The position numbers were made by a program, and so were the translations under genes. From Candidatus Thorarchaeota archaeon (lineage in GTDB: Archaea > Asgardarchaeota > Thorarchaeia > Thorarchaeales > Thorarchaeaceae): a stretch of DNA of 64,000 nucleotides. Below are positions 54,038-62,296 of this stretch, piece by piece; the stretch's first letter is position 1; the number at the start of each line of letters is the position of its first letter. The stretch lies in NCBI GenBank assembly GCA_004524445.1, contig SDNP01000006.1:1-64000 (forward strand), in the 5' to 3' direction. The notes under the pieces are model-generated. The model had not been told where the DNA came from. It did no database searches and was given only the letters and a program-made list of their open reading frames with translations.

Positions 54038-55447
54038 TCAAATACCCCCGAGTACACCTGGATGCATGATGTTATCTGGATCAAGAGATGACTTGAGTAC
54101 CTTGATAAATCGCATATAGCTTTCCATCTCCTCAACACCATCAACCCAGTATGGTGCCAACTTGAACGGCACTGCACCAGTCTTGAACAGCCGCTTGGAC
54201 AACTCAGCGTGGGCATCTCTAACTCGTTGTTCTTCGTCGGGATCTTCAGGGTCGAAGTAGAGATGTGGATAGAAATTATACGAACTGTGACCGCTCTGAA
54301 AACCGGCTGTATGACCGAGCAATCCGTGTTTGTCCATGACCTTCCAAATCTCCTGCACCGACATGTGCCAATTTGCAGGGGTTTGATGATGATACAAGAT
54401 TCGCCACCACCAGCCATGAGCATAGGACGACCTCGCAAATGTACGCATCCTGTCTTCCCATTCACCCTTTGGCAATTCGGGTATACCTATCACATTCCCG
54501 CCCAAGTCATCACAGATTTTGGCAGTGAGATTGACATCACTCTGAAGTTGGTCCTCTCTCAACCTGCCCAAGGTGAGAGAAACCGTAAACTCCGGCCACT
54601 CGCGTTTGGGTATACCATACTCATCTCCAAGCATATCAAGAAAGAAGCCTAGGATTCTCCCCTCATATATGGAAACAAACAATCCTTGAATTCCCTGTTG
54701 CTTGAGCTCTACCAAGAACTTCTCTGCCTGCTCTTGCTTATTGAATCCGTATGTTCCATAATGGAAATTATGGATGCGTTTGAAGACCTTGAGAGATACG
54801 GCAGTGATTATGCCCAGGCTTCCCAATGAACCGATGAACAAGCCCGTTATGTCTGGTCCGAAAGCATATCGAAGAAAGGGGCCGGGTGCATGGGGGTTTG
54901 CCTCGGTTCCTGTTTGGACTATAGTTCCATCAGGAAGTACAACCTCCAGACCAAGAACCATCTCCGCAATCGATCCGAATGCACTCGAACCAGGTCCTGC
55001 ACCGTTAACAGCAACATTGCCCGCAACAGTACAAACTAGCGAAGACTCTGGATATATTGGAATCCAGAGGTCCTTTTTGCCTAGGTGCTTGTCTAAAGAT
55101 CCAAAGGTAACACCGGCTCCAACTCGTATGCTCCTCAAATCATCGAAAATCTTGACCTTGTTGAGTCGAAGAAGCTCCACTACCAGTCCCCCTTCACTAG
55201 GTATAACTTCTCCTTGAAGACTGGAACCTCCAGATCGTGGGGTGATGGGAATCTTATACTTCCTCGCCACCTTCACAATCTCAGATACCTCTTCCGTGCT
55301 TTCTGGCCGTACAACAGCATCGGGCCGTGTGGCATCGTACCCAATGGAGGCAGAAGCAGAATACGTCAGCAGTACATCTTCTCTTGTTGAAATGTAGTCG
55401 CTGCCAACAATTTCTGTGAGTCTCTTGATGGCTTCTTCATTCAACAA
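54038..55447 (-). CDS. FAD-linked oxidase (GlcD/D-lactate dehydrogenase family), copy 2
   Basis: 469 residues with the same layout as its downstream twin: TPRSGGSSLQ, IRVGAGVTFGSLD, CTVAGNVAVNGAGPGSSAFG and the C-terminal LKSSLDPDNIMHPGVLG. The two share most motifs, including PHAPGPFLRYAFGPDITGLF, but differ in the substrate half, so they may have different substrates or form a heteromer. It starts 15 bases after the SCP2-like gene stop, in the same operon. Confidence 0.92.
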   Translation of the reverse strand: MLNEEAIKRLTEIVGSDYISTREDVLLTYSASASIGYDATRPDAVVRPESTEEVSEIVKVARKYKIPITPRSGGSSLQGEVIPSEGGLVVELLRLNKVKIFDDLRSIRVGAGVTFGSLDKHLGKKDLWIPIYPESSLVCTVAGNVAVNGAGPGSSAFGSIAEMVLGLEVVLPDGTIVQTGTEANPHAPGPFLRYAFGPDITGLFIGSLGSLGIITAVSLKVFKRIHNFHYGTYGFNKQEQAEKFLVELKQQGIQGLFVSIYEGRILGFFLDMLGDEYGIPKREWPEFTVSLTLGRLREDQLQSDVNLTAKICDDLGGNVIGIPELPKGEWEDRMRTFARSSYAHGWWWRILYHHQTPANWHMSVQEIWKVMDKHGLLGHTAGFQSGHSSYNFYPHLYFDPEDPDEEQRVRDAHAELSKRLFKTGAVPFKLAPYWVDGVEEMESYMRFIKVLKSSLDPDNIMHPGVLGGI

Positions 55448-55462
55448 AACATTCCTCGGCGT

Positions 55463-55792
55463 CTAGAATATGTGTCTGATTTTCATGAGGTCGGACGCAG
55501 ATCCTTTGACCTTAAGCTTGCGCCTTAGCAGCGCTGATGCGGCGCTCATCTCTTCGAGAAAGAGCTTCCTGATTGTTTCTTCATCACTTTGGATTTTCAT
55601 GTCCGGATCTTCGACGGGCCCATCTTCAACTTCTATTGTGTTATCCGCAACAACGAAATGGTATTCTCCACCGTCCTTCAAGCTCAGAAGCGCAGTTCTC
55701 TCCCATCCTTCGATGGCCTCTTTTGTCTTCTCTCTTTCCAAACCTATTGCAATCCTTTCGCGCATTAAATCAAGTAGGGGTTTATCATTCAT
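55463..55792 (-). CDS. SCP2-like lipid-binding-domain protein
   Basis: 109 residues. The pattern VVADNTIEVEDGPVEDPDMKI followed by EETIRKLFLEEMSAASALLRRKLKVKGSASDLMKI is that of the SCP2 sterol-transfer fold (D-hydrophobic-x-I...F-x-G-K/R-hydrophobic-x-x-x-G). It may hold an acyl or lipid-like ligand for the oxidases of the operon. ATG 55792 has GGGTG upstream, and a TATA box sits 40-50 bases before it, making this the first gene of the operon. Confidence 0.75.
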   Translation of the reverse strand: MNDKPLLDLMRERIAIGLEREKTKEAIEGWERTALLSLKDGGEYHFVVADNTIEVEDGPVEDPDMKIQSDEETIRKLFLEEMSAASALLRRKLKVKGSASDLMKIRHIF

Positions 55793-55830
55793 GTTTAGCA
55801 CACCCGTATACCACGATGCCGCCCTGAACC

Positions 55831-55840
55831 GGATTTTATA
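55831..55840 (-). promoter_or_regulatory. TATA box of the oxidase operon
   Basis: On the minus strand TATAAAATCC preceded by GGG. About 40-48 bases upstream of the first start codon. Confidence 0.55.
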
Positions 55841-55849
55841 CCCTTCCCT

Positions 55850-56513
55850 AGTGGAGCAAAGCCAATCGGCAAAACATGAGCTGGATTCCTTTACTGGTCT
55901 ATTTGTCGAGTGCATTCAACTATAATTTGAAGGAATCCCTGATTGCACAAAATCAAATCTATTCCTTTCTAAATACCACAAGTTCGAGCAATATGAGCAC
56001 TAGTGAAAAAAAATCACTGTTGTGGAGAACACATCCCAAAGTGGTGTATTGGAGGAGATCATTCTTACTCCTATTTGCCCTATAATGAACAATGAAATCC
56101 TTGATAGGAATGTAACCCAAAAGAACGAAGTCCGCTGTTTCAAAGAATGCAAGAATGACCTCAATACTAGATGTGGTAGTTCATTATTCGAAGCGAGTAA
56201 TACTCATTTCTAAATCCTAGATGTCTAAAGGCTCCATGTGAACGGAGACAAACTGACTCATTGATTCTATAGACACAAAAACACAACCCCCCTTCCGATA
56301 TCGTTGGTTTGTCTACGTTCTTTTCCCGAATTGCCAGGTTTCATAATACTTTCAAGCATGAGCTGAAATATTTCTTACTGCAGTTGTTCATAGGTCCGTT
56401 CTATGGTTGGATATAACTACACTGCAGAATTGAACGGGCAGGAAATATATGTGCTAGACCCATCCTCATCTACGTTTCAGGGGTTTTGAGTTCGAAAAGA
56501 ATGAGGGATTTAA
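55850..56513. other. Long intergenic region with no supported gene
   Basis: Only short open frames without recognisable motifs. A small CTCC/GGAG hairpin lies near 56230-56250. A TATA-like AAATATATG near 56442-56450 could have served the pseudogene that follows. The stretch is A/T-rich and looks non-coding. Confidence 0.4.
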
Positions 56514-57035
56514 ATGAATAAGAAAATGGCCATTTTAGTTCTTGTGATTATCATAATCGCCATCTTAGCTGGATCTTGGTTCTTGCTGGTTGTAATTCCT
56601 GGAATTAGCATTGGTAGGTGAATAGTTATTGATGGAAATACAGAACTTGATGAAATGGGGTTTTCAGGTAATGGAACTGCTGATAACCCTTACATAATCT
56701 CAGATTTCACCATTCGCTCGGATATATTGGCTGATCTTGAATGCATCTCGATTTAGGGGACAACCAGATACATAATAATTAGATGTTGCTCTCTAGCAAC
56801 AAGTCGTGATGCGGCAGGTATCGATTTGGAAAATGTAGCCAATGTTGTCATTGAGGAATATGCTATATCCGGAGCGGATACTGGGGTAGTAATCTTCGAT
56901 TCGGATAATCTTATAGTAACAAATAACCAAATCTCTGATTGAGAAATGGGCGTCTTTCTCGCTCGATGTACTAACTATGTAGTTGCCAATAATACCTATT
57001 CAAACAATTTTGATGATGAAATTATTCAAGACTGA
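56514..57035 (+). pseudogene. NosD-like beta-helix membrane protein, interrupted by in-frame stops
   Basis: One continuous frame from ATG 56514 encodes an N-terminal transmembrane helix (about 6-29). IVIDGNTEL, GNGTADNPYIIS and beta-helix (PbH1/NosD-like) repeats such as GIDLENVANVVIEEYAISG and NLIVTNNQIS follow. The frame is interrupted at TGA 56619-56621, TAG 56754-56756 and TGA 56940-56942, and ends at TGA 57033-57035. No frameshift is needed anywhere. The simplest reading is a recently dead gene. Its intact relatives would be exported surface proteins with parallel beta-helix domains. Confidence 0.75.
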
Positions 57036-57253
57036 AACGTACAACACGAGTGTTGGGACTTGGTTCCAATGCCATATCTTTTCTTTATATATTGCGAAAG
57101 TCGATTATAAATCAGAAATCCGTAATCAAATTTTCTTGAGAGGGGTTTCTAATTAGGTCAGGAAGTTTATAGGACTTGTATCAAGCTACACCTCTCCACA
57201 GGAATGCAGACTTGACACATGGATTCCGTATGATGGAATAGTTTCCCTCCGAT

Positions 57254-57289
57254 GAAAAGAAAAAAATGAACCCTGCAATTAAATGCAGG
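57254..57289 (-). terminator. Hairpin plus T-run terminator after rubrerythrin
   Basis: A perfect 6-bp inverted repeat CCTGCA/TGCAGG around ATTAAA (57272-57289). On the minus strand it is followed by a T-rich tract (57254-57267). Confidence 0.75.
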
Positions 57290-57303
57290 ATACAGAAATC
57301 ATG

Positions 57304-57888
57304 TTAGAATTTGGCCGAATGGATCATGAAATGAGCCTTTGGATGGTCGCAAGCAGGGCATTTCTCAGGAGGATATTTTCCTGTATGTCGGTAGCCGCAG
57401 TTTTGACAAATCCATTCAGTATCTTCATCCCTAGCAAAGACTCTATCTTTCTCGATATTATCCGCCAGTGCAGTAAAACGTTCATGATGCCAGGTTTCTG
57501 CTTTGGCGATATTCCGCCAGGCTGTCGCAATCTTGGTAAAGCCTTCTTCATCTGCAATATCTGCAAAGCCCGGGTACATTGTGGTAAACTCGTGATGTTC
57601 ACCATCTGCGGCAGCTCTTAGATTCTCAACAGTATTGCTGAGAGGACCTGTCGGGAACTCGTAGCCAATCTCTACCCCGTGCCAATCCCCTGCTTCTTGG
57701 AGGAATTTGAAGAAACGCTTTGCGTGTTCCTTTTCGTGATTTGCAGTTTCTTCAAAGGCATTAGCAACTTGTACAAAACCTTCTTTTTTGGCAATCTTGG
57801 CAGAGTAGGTATACCTGTTGCGTGCCTGCGATTCGCCAGCAAATGACGTTAGCAAGTTCTTTTCTGTTTGAGATCCTTTTATGTCCAT
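57304..57888 (-). CDS. rbr: Rubrerythrin
   Basis: 194 residues, classic two-domain rubrerythrin. The N-terminal ferritin-like diiron domain carries two ExxH-type sites (in ANAFEETANHEKEHAKRF and AETWHHERF, with Glu in FAGESQARNRY). The C-terminal rubredoxin-like zinc/iron ribbon is CQNCGYRH...CPACDHPKAHF. It reduces hydrogen peroxide in anaerobes. ATG 57888 with GGAG upstream is the start; the longer open frame adds 36 unrelated residues. Single gene with its own terminator. Confidence 0.95.
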   Translation of the reverse strand: MDIKGSQTEKNLLTSFAGESQARNRYTYSAKIAKKEGFVQVANAFEETANHEKEHAKRFFKFLQEAGDWHGVEIGYEFPTGPLSNTVENLRAAADGEHHEFTTMYPGFADIADEEGFTKIATAWRNIAKAETWHHERFTALADNIEKDRVFARDEDTEWICQNCGYRHTGKYPPEKCPACDHPKAHFMIHSAKF

Positions 57889-58093
57889 TTTTGAGTCTCC
57901 ATTTCTTGTAATGACATATCTAATTTGGATAGCGAATGGTTTGAAAAAAACTACGGTTTTAAACATGCCCATTGAGGGCGGGGCTCGGCTCTGCACCTGA
58001 GAGGCATTCGATAATAGTTGCTATTCGTGGATGTCAGGTTTGAACCAGTGCAGATGGCTCAGATAGTGTTCCAGTCTTTGAGGTTGAGCGAAA

Positions 58094-58309
58094 CTAAATT
58101 TTGCCGAACTCCTTTCTCAATCCATATTCTGCCATTGCCACTGGTTCCACAATATCAAGCAGCGATTCTATCATATGGCCGCATAGCTCACCTTCATTTG
58201 GAATATACTGAACCCTTGTCTTGGCAAATCGTACATTAATGCCAATTTGTTCCGAGTCGTCTTCGATATCATCATACCACGAATTCCCGTGTCTCTTTCT
58301 ACTACCGTT
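58094..58309 (-). other. Coding-like open frame without a start codon, possible gene remnant
   Basis: On the minus strand an open stretch of 72 codons after a TGA (58310-58312) reads through IGINVRFAKTRVQYIPNEGE, then HMIESLLDIVEPVAMAEYGL, to a TAG at 58094. Its composition looks protein-like but there is no ATG or GTG before the middle of the frame and no family was recognised. The remainder of 57889-58508 holds the rubrerythrin and hydrogenase promoters and nothing else I can support. Confidence 0.3.
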
Positions 58310-58467
58310 TCAACCAATTCTCCACTGCCCTGTCATTTAGTTACATGATTGTTATGCTCATTTGTAAGGCTCAGACTTTTTGTCAAATACTTCGATAATT
58401 AGATTTCAAGTTCCAAAATTGCACAGAATGACGACCGCCATTTGACAATCATTTTATGCGACCAAGT

Positions 58468-58475
58468 CTTATAGC
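58468..58475 (+). promoter_or_regulatory. TATA-like box of the hydrogenase operon
   Basis: CTTATAGC about 36 bases before the TTG start of the small-subunit gene, implying a leader of roughly ten bases. Confidence 0.4.
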
Positions 58476-58508
58476 TAATGAACGAATGAAAATGGCAGGC
58501 AGAAGGCA

Positions 58509-58928
58509 TTGAGTATAACAAGACAAAGCAGGTTAAAATCGCCATGGTTATTTCACCTTAATACTGGGTCATGCAATGGATGTGATATTGAGATTGTGGC
58601 GGCATTAACACCAATGTACGATTTAGAGCAACTGGGTTGTGTATTGGTAGGATCACCGCGACATGCTGACGTTTTACTTGTTACAGGACCAATGACTCGC
58701 CAAATGGTGAGGAGGGCTATAACGATTTATGAACAGATTCCTCAACCTAAGGCTGTTGTCGCGATTGGTGCATGTGCATTGTCTACAGGCCCGTTTTTCG
58801 GCAGTGACATGGTTGAAGGACCCGTAGATAGACTCTTGCCAGTTGATGCATATGTTCCGGGATGCCCTCCTAAGCCTGAAGCAATTATTGACGGTGTGTT
58901 GAAAGCATTGAAGAAGAAATATGGATAG
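58509..58928 (+). CDS. Group 4-type [NiFe] hydrogenase small subunit (MbhJ/EchC/NuoB-like)
   Basis: 139 residues, the compact NuoB-like form. It carries one proximal [4Fe-4S] cluster through C22 and C25 (GSCNGC), C89 (GACALSTG) and C119 (PGCPP). It relays electrons between the ferredoxin-type subunit and the NiFe site. It starts at a TTG preceded by AGAAGG. First gene of a four-gene core operon with very short spacing to the next. Confidence 0.92.
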   Translation: MSITRQSRLKSPWLFHLNTGSCNGCDIEIVAALTPMYDLEQLGCVLVGSPRHADVLLVTGPMTRQMVRRAITIYEQIPQPKAVVAIGACALSTGPFFGSDMVEGPVDRLLPVDAYVPGCPPKPEAIIDGVLKALKKKYG

Positions 58929-58937
58929 GAATGAGTA

Positions 58938-60065
58938 ATGACGACTGCAAATCAAAACACAGAAACTAAGCGGGTTAGGATTCCTGTTGGACCTGTCCAT
59001 CCTGCCCTAAAAGAACCGGTTCAGTTTAATATTGTCTTAGATAAAGACCACCTTGGCGAAGTAGACATTCGTGTTGGTTTTGCTCACCGAGGCATAGAGG
59101 CATTGGCTGAAACCCGGAATCTAATGCAGAACATATTTCTTGCAGAAAGAATATGTGGTATCTGCTCAAATTGCCATGCGATTTCATATGTCCATGGTGT
59201 TGAGGAGATAGGTGGGATTGAAGTACCCGAACGTGCCAAGTACTTGCGTGTACTCATTTCCGAAATGGAACGTATTCAGAGCCATGTCCTATGGCTTGGG
59301 ATTACAGCTTATGAGATGGGCTTTGAAACTTTGTTCATGTATGCCTTCAAGCACCGAGAGAAAGTGAATAATCTCTTTGAAGAGATTACTGGGAACAGGA
59401 TCCATTATGGAATGAATACTATTGGAGGAGTTCGATATGACATTGACAAAGAGATTTCGGATAGAATCATTTCATTCCTTGGAGAAATGGAGAAATCAGC
59501 ACGCTATATGCAAGATGTTTTTTCGGATAGAACGGCTGTGAAGCGTCTTAAGGGTGTGGGAGTGCTGAGCACTAGTGTTGCTAAAGAACTCAGCTTGGTG
59601 GGACCAACTGCAAGAGCTTCGGGTGTGTCCATTGACGTTCGTAAAGATGACCCATATGCTGCATTTGGAAGCCTACAAGACAGTTTCAGCATAATAACTG
59701 CGAGTGAAGGAGATAGCCTTGCTCGGGTTCATGTGAGGAATTTAGAATTATTCGAATCAGCTAATCTCATTAGGACAGTCCTAGACGAATTACCAAGTGG
59801 TTCCATAGTTGCTGATGGAAGTGCCCAGAAACGCATGCGAAGCATTCCTGCAGGTGAGGCTGTTTCTCGTGTAGAAGCACCAAGAGGCGAACTAATCCAC
59901 TATGTGAAAACAGATGGAAAGCAAGGAATAGAAAGATTGAAAGTCAGGTCGCCAACACTTGCTAATATCCTCAGCATAAAACCAATGCTTAAGGGCAGCG
60001 AGATGGCTGACATCCCTGTGATTGTATCTTCGATTGACCCCTGCATTAGCTGTACTGATAGGTAA
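58938..60065 (+). CDS. Group 4-type [NiFe] hydrogenase large subunit (MbhL/EchE/NuoD-like)
   Basis: 375 residues. Both nickel-binding CxxC pairs are intact: RICGIC (C73, C76) and the C-terminal DPCISCTDR (C369, C372). This makes it a true hydrogenase rather than a complex I NuoD, which lacks them. The protein ends right at the second motif, so no C-terminal peptide would need proteolytic removal during maturation. It holds the H2-active site at the cytoplasmic face. Confidence 0.95.
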   Translation: MTTANQNTETKRVRIPVGPVHPALKEPVQFNIVLDKDHLGEVDIRVGFAHRGIEALAETRNLMQNIFLAERICGICSNCHAISYVHGVEEIGGIEVPERAKYLRVLISEMERIQSHVLWLGITAYEMGFETLFMYAFKHREKVNNLFEEITGNRIHYGMNTIGGVRYDIDKEISDRIISFLGEMEKSARYMQDVFSDRTAVKRLKGVGVLSTSVAKELSLVGPTARASGVSIDVRKDDPYAAFGSLQDSFSIITASEGDSLARVHVRNLELFESANLIRTVLDELPSGSIVADGSAQKRMRSIPAGEAVSRVEAPRGELIHYVKTDGKQGIERLKVRSPTLANILSIKPMLKGSEMADIPVIVSSIDPCISCTDR

Positions 60066-60082
60066 ACGGAGATGTTTAACAG

Positions 60083-61036
60083 ATGGTTGAAGGAGTTATA
60101 GCCATAATCATCACTGTTCTGCTGATTCCAGCTGTTATTGTTCTCGGATTGCTTTTCGAGGGTATGGATAGAAAACTCCATGCCCGTATGCAAGAAAGAA
60201 TCGGTCCTCCTCTTCTTCAACCCATCTACGATTTCATAAAGCTCTTTGGGAAAGAACAACTGGTACCTGAAGAATCAGCATCATTAATCTTTAGCATTAC
60301 GCCAGTCATTGCCGCTATTTGTCCCATTATAAGCTCGGTTGTGACTCTATCCGCGGTGATTTTCCGCGTCACCTTCATGGGAGATATCATTCTCATTTTG
60401 TATCTTATTAATATGCCATCAATCATGTATGCAATTGGGGGCGCATCTTCTGGAAATCCCTATGGCGCAATAGGTTTTTCCCGCTCACTAACAATGATGC
60501 TGTCATACGAATTGATACTAATCATGTCTTTGGTGCTCACGGTTTTTAAAACTGACTTCACATTGGCGAGCTATACAATTATTCAGGTTCAAGAATCCCT
60601 AAATACTGCAATGGTATGTGCATATCCAAGTATGCTATTTGCTGCTGCATCCTTTTTGGTATGTATTCCTGCAGCTGTTGCAGTTGTCCCTTTTGACATT
60701 CCTGAGGCAAAAACCGAGATTGCACATGGGCCGCTCATCGAGTACACAGGGTCACATCTTGCCTTGATGAAGCTCAGCAAGACCATGCTGGCTTTCAACT
60801 TAACCGTCCTATCCACAATAATATTCTTCAATCATCCGTTGGTCTTTTCTTGGGGTGGTGTATATGTTTCAGTTCTCATTCGACTTCTCATCGCATTCGT
60901 TGTTATGTTCTTCACTATTACGTTACCCCGTACAATCTTCGCACGGTCAAAACCATATCAAGCATTCAAGTTCTATTGGCATATGCCCTTTATACTCATA
61001 TTAGTTTCAATCTTTTTCGTCATGATTGGAATGTAG
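60083..61036 (+). CDS. Hydrogenase membrane subunit (MbhM/EchB/NuoH-like)
   Basis: 317 residues with about eight transmembrane helices. LHARMQERIGPPLLQPIYDFIKLFGKE near residue 35 is the NuoH signature that docks the soluble arm. VPFDIPEAKTEIAHGPLIEYTG carries the conserved acidic residues of the ion-channel entrance. It anchors the hydrogenase and couples electron flow to ion movement. Its stop is directly followed by the ferredoxin gene. Confidence 0.94.
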   Translation: MVEGVIAIIITVLLIPAVIVLGLLFEGMDRKLHARMQERIGPPLLQPIYDFIKLFGKEQLVPEESASLIFSITPVIAAICPIISSVVTLSAVIFRVTFMGDIILILYLINMPSIMYAIGGASSGNPYGAIGFSRSLTMMLSYELILIMSLVLTVFKTDFTLASYTIIQVQESLNTAMVCAYPSMLFAAASFLVCIPAAVAVVPFDIPEAKTEIAHGPLIEYTGSHLALMKLSKTMLAFNLTVLSTIIFFNHPLVFSWGGVYVSVLIRLLIAFVVMFFTITLPRTIFARSKPYQAFKFYWHMPFILILVSIFFVMIGM

Positions 61037-61384
61037 GTGATGATCCTGAAAATATTACAAATGCTACGTGATTCGATAAATTCGCTCTTGCGCAAGCCTC
61101 TTACAATTCCGTGGGATGCAACCCCTGAAGAGAGAGAACCAGAACCAAAACGTCTTCGTGGGAGGATTGTATACGATATTGATACCTGCATAGGGTGTCT
61201 TTTGTGCACGAAAATGTGTCCATCAGGTGCCATTCTTGTGAAAGAGGACAAGAAGGTAAGGTTTAAGATAGACCGCTGCTTATTTTGCGGTCAGTGTCGG
61301 GATGTTTGCCCAGTTGATGCGATAGAAATGTCATCAAAGTTTGTGTTGACAACACACGATCGAGAAAACCTCTATGTCGAATGA
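61037..61384 (+). CDS. Hydrogenase ferredoxin-like subunit (MbhN/EchF/NuoI-like)
   Basis: 115 residues with two [4Fe-4S] motifs, CIGCLLCTKMCP and CLFCGQCRDVCP, in the spacing of NuoI-type subunits. It accepts electrons from, or gives them to, soluble ferredoxin. Short N- and C-terminal extensions. Start GTG or ATG (61040) within three bases of the upstream stop. Confidence 0.92.
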   Translation: MMILKILQMLRDSINSLLRKPLTIPWDATPEEREPEPKRLRGRIVYDIDTCIGCLLCTKMCPSGAILVKEDKKVRFKIDRCLFCGQCRDVCPVDAIEMSSKFVLTTHDRENLYVE

Positions 61385-61420
61385 ATTTGATATCAACTAA
61401 CCAAATAGTGAGGTCTATAA

Positions 61421-61891
61421 TTGAGTCAAGAAACTATAATATTGGTTTTAGAAAACCTTGTATATCACTCAACCGAACACGCTTTTCTGAGCGACCTTTT
61501 GGAGGAAAAATACGGATTCACGAAAGTTGAAGATGATACACAAGAAGTTTCCAAAGAACAAAAGCCTGTAAAGAAGTCATCCAAACTCGAAGCTGATGAC
61601 AAAACGATAAGAACAGATGTGATAAGGTACTCAAAACATGAAAAGCTGGCAGGTGACTACCTTGACGCAAACATACGGGTTAGTATTCTTGGAGATGTTA
61701 CCTCAACTCACACAATCCTCCAAATCAATTCCGACGAAAAGCAATCTACCTATTCGACTGTGTACCAGACGGTCAGAATTAGTAGCGAAAGTGGCTATGC
61801 AATTGAGAAAATGATTGACAGGCTGGTTGTCGATTTGGGACTTGTTATTGACAAAAAGAAATGGTCATTTCATCGTGTTAAAGATCTATAG
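61421..61891 (+). CDS. Unknown protein following the hydrogenase core
   Basis: 156 residues. Soluble, with an acidic/Lys-rich middle (about 35-65) between an N-terminal helix and a C-terminal beta-rich region (VRISSESGYAIEKMIDRLVVDLGLVI). No motif recognised. The likely start is a TTG. It is 36 bases after the ferredoxin gene on the same strand, so it may be an accessory or assembly factor of the complex. Confidence 0.55.
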   Translation: MSQETIILVLENLVYHSTEHAFLSDLLEEKYGFTKVEDDTQEVSKEQKPVKKSSKLEADDKTIRTDVIRYSKHEKLAGDYLDANIRVSILGDVTSTHTILQINSDEKQSTYSTVYQTVRISSESGYAIEKMIDRLVVDLGLVIDKKKWSFHRVKDL

Positions 61892-62296
61892 ACTGCAAGG
61901 ATGTCTACAAAGATTCATCACTAATCATGCACTGATGGAGCGTTTCGAAATCATCTACATATACCGTTTTCAATGAAACCGCATGAAGGCTATGCATGGA
62001 GCGGCTGTAAAGAATCTGGATATTAACTGATTATATGCTATGGATTGTCAGCGGATTCCATGCATTCTCGTTTACACTCATGAATGTTTAATGCATTCCA
62101 TGGCATCATAGAGCCCGCCTTTTGTTGTTTTCTTATAGGTTCTCAACTCATTCATGTGAAAGTGTGCACAAATTATAGCTAGGCGGCACCTAAGCATTAG
62201 ATGCAATGCCATGGACCACCCTGAAAGAATCAAGTGCCAATAATCAATCGATTCTGTTCGAGTTTCTAATACTGCATATCTTTGAAAGCCATTTGC
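61892..62296. other. Intergenic region between the convergent hydrogenase and antiporter modules
   Basis: About 400 bases with no gene, clear hairpin or tRNA. The word GCATTCCATGG and near-variants (GGATTCCATGCATTC, GCAATGCCATGGA) recur, without evident function. Confidence 0.35.

Noticed and set aside
56514-57035. Selenocysteine or pyrrolysine recoding of the internal stops
   Set aside because: Both TGA and TAG occur, no insertion-element-like structure was evident, and a beta-helix protein has no known need for either residue. A pseudogene is simpler.
61892-62296. Repeat array of GCATTCCATGG-like words
   Set aside because: Only three imperfect copies, irregular spacing and mixed orientation. 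Probably chance.
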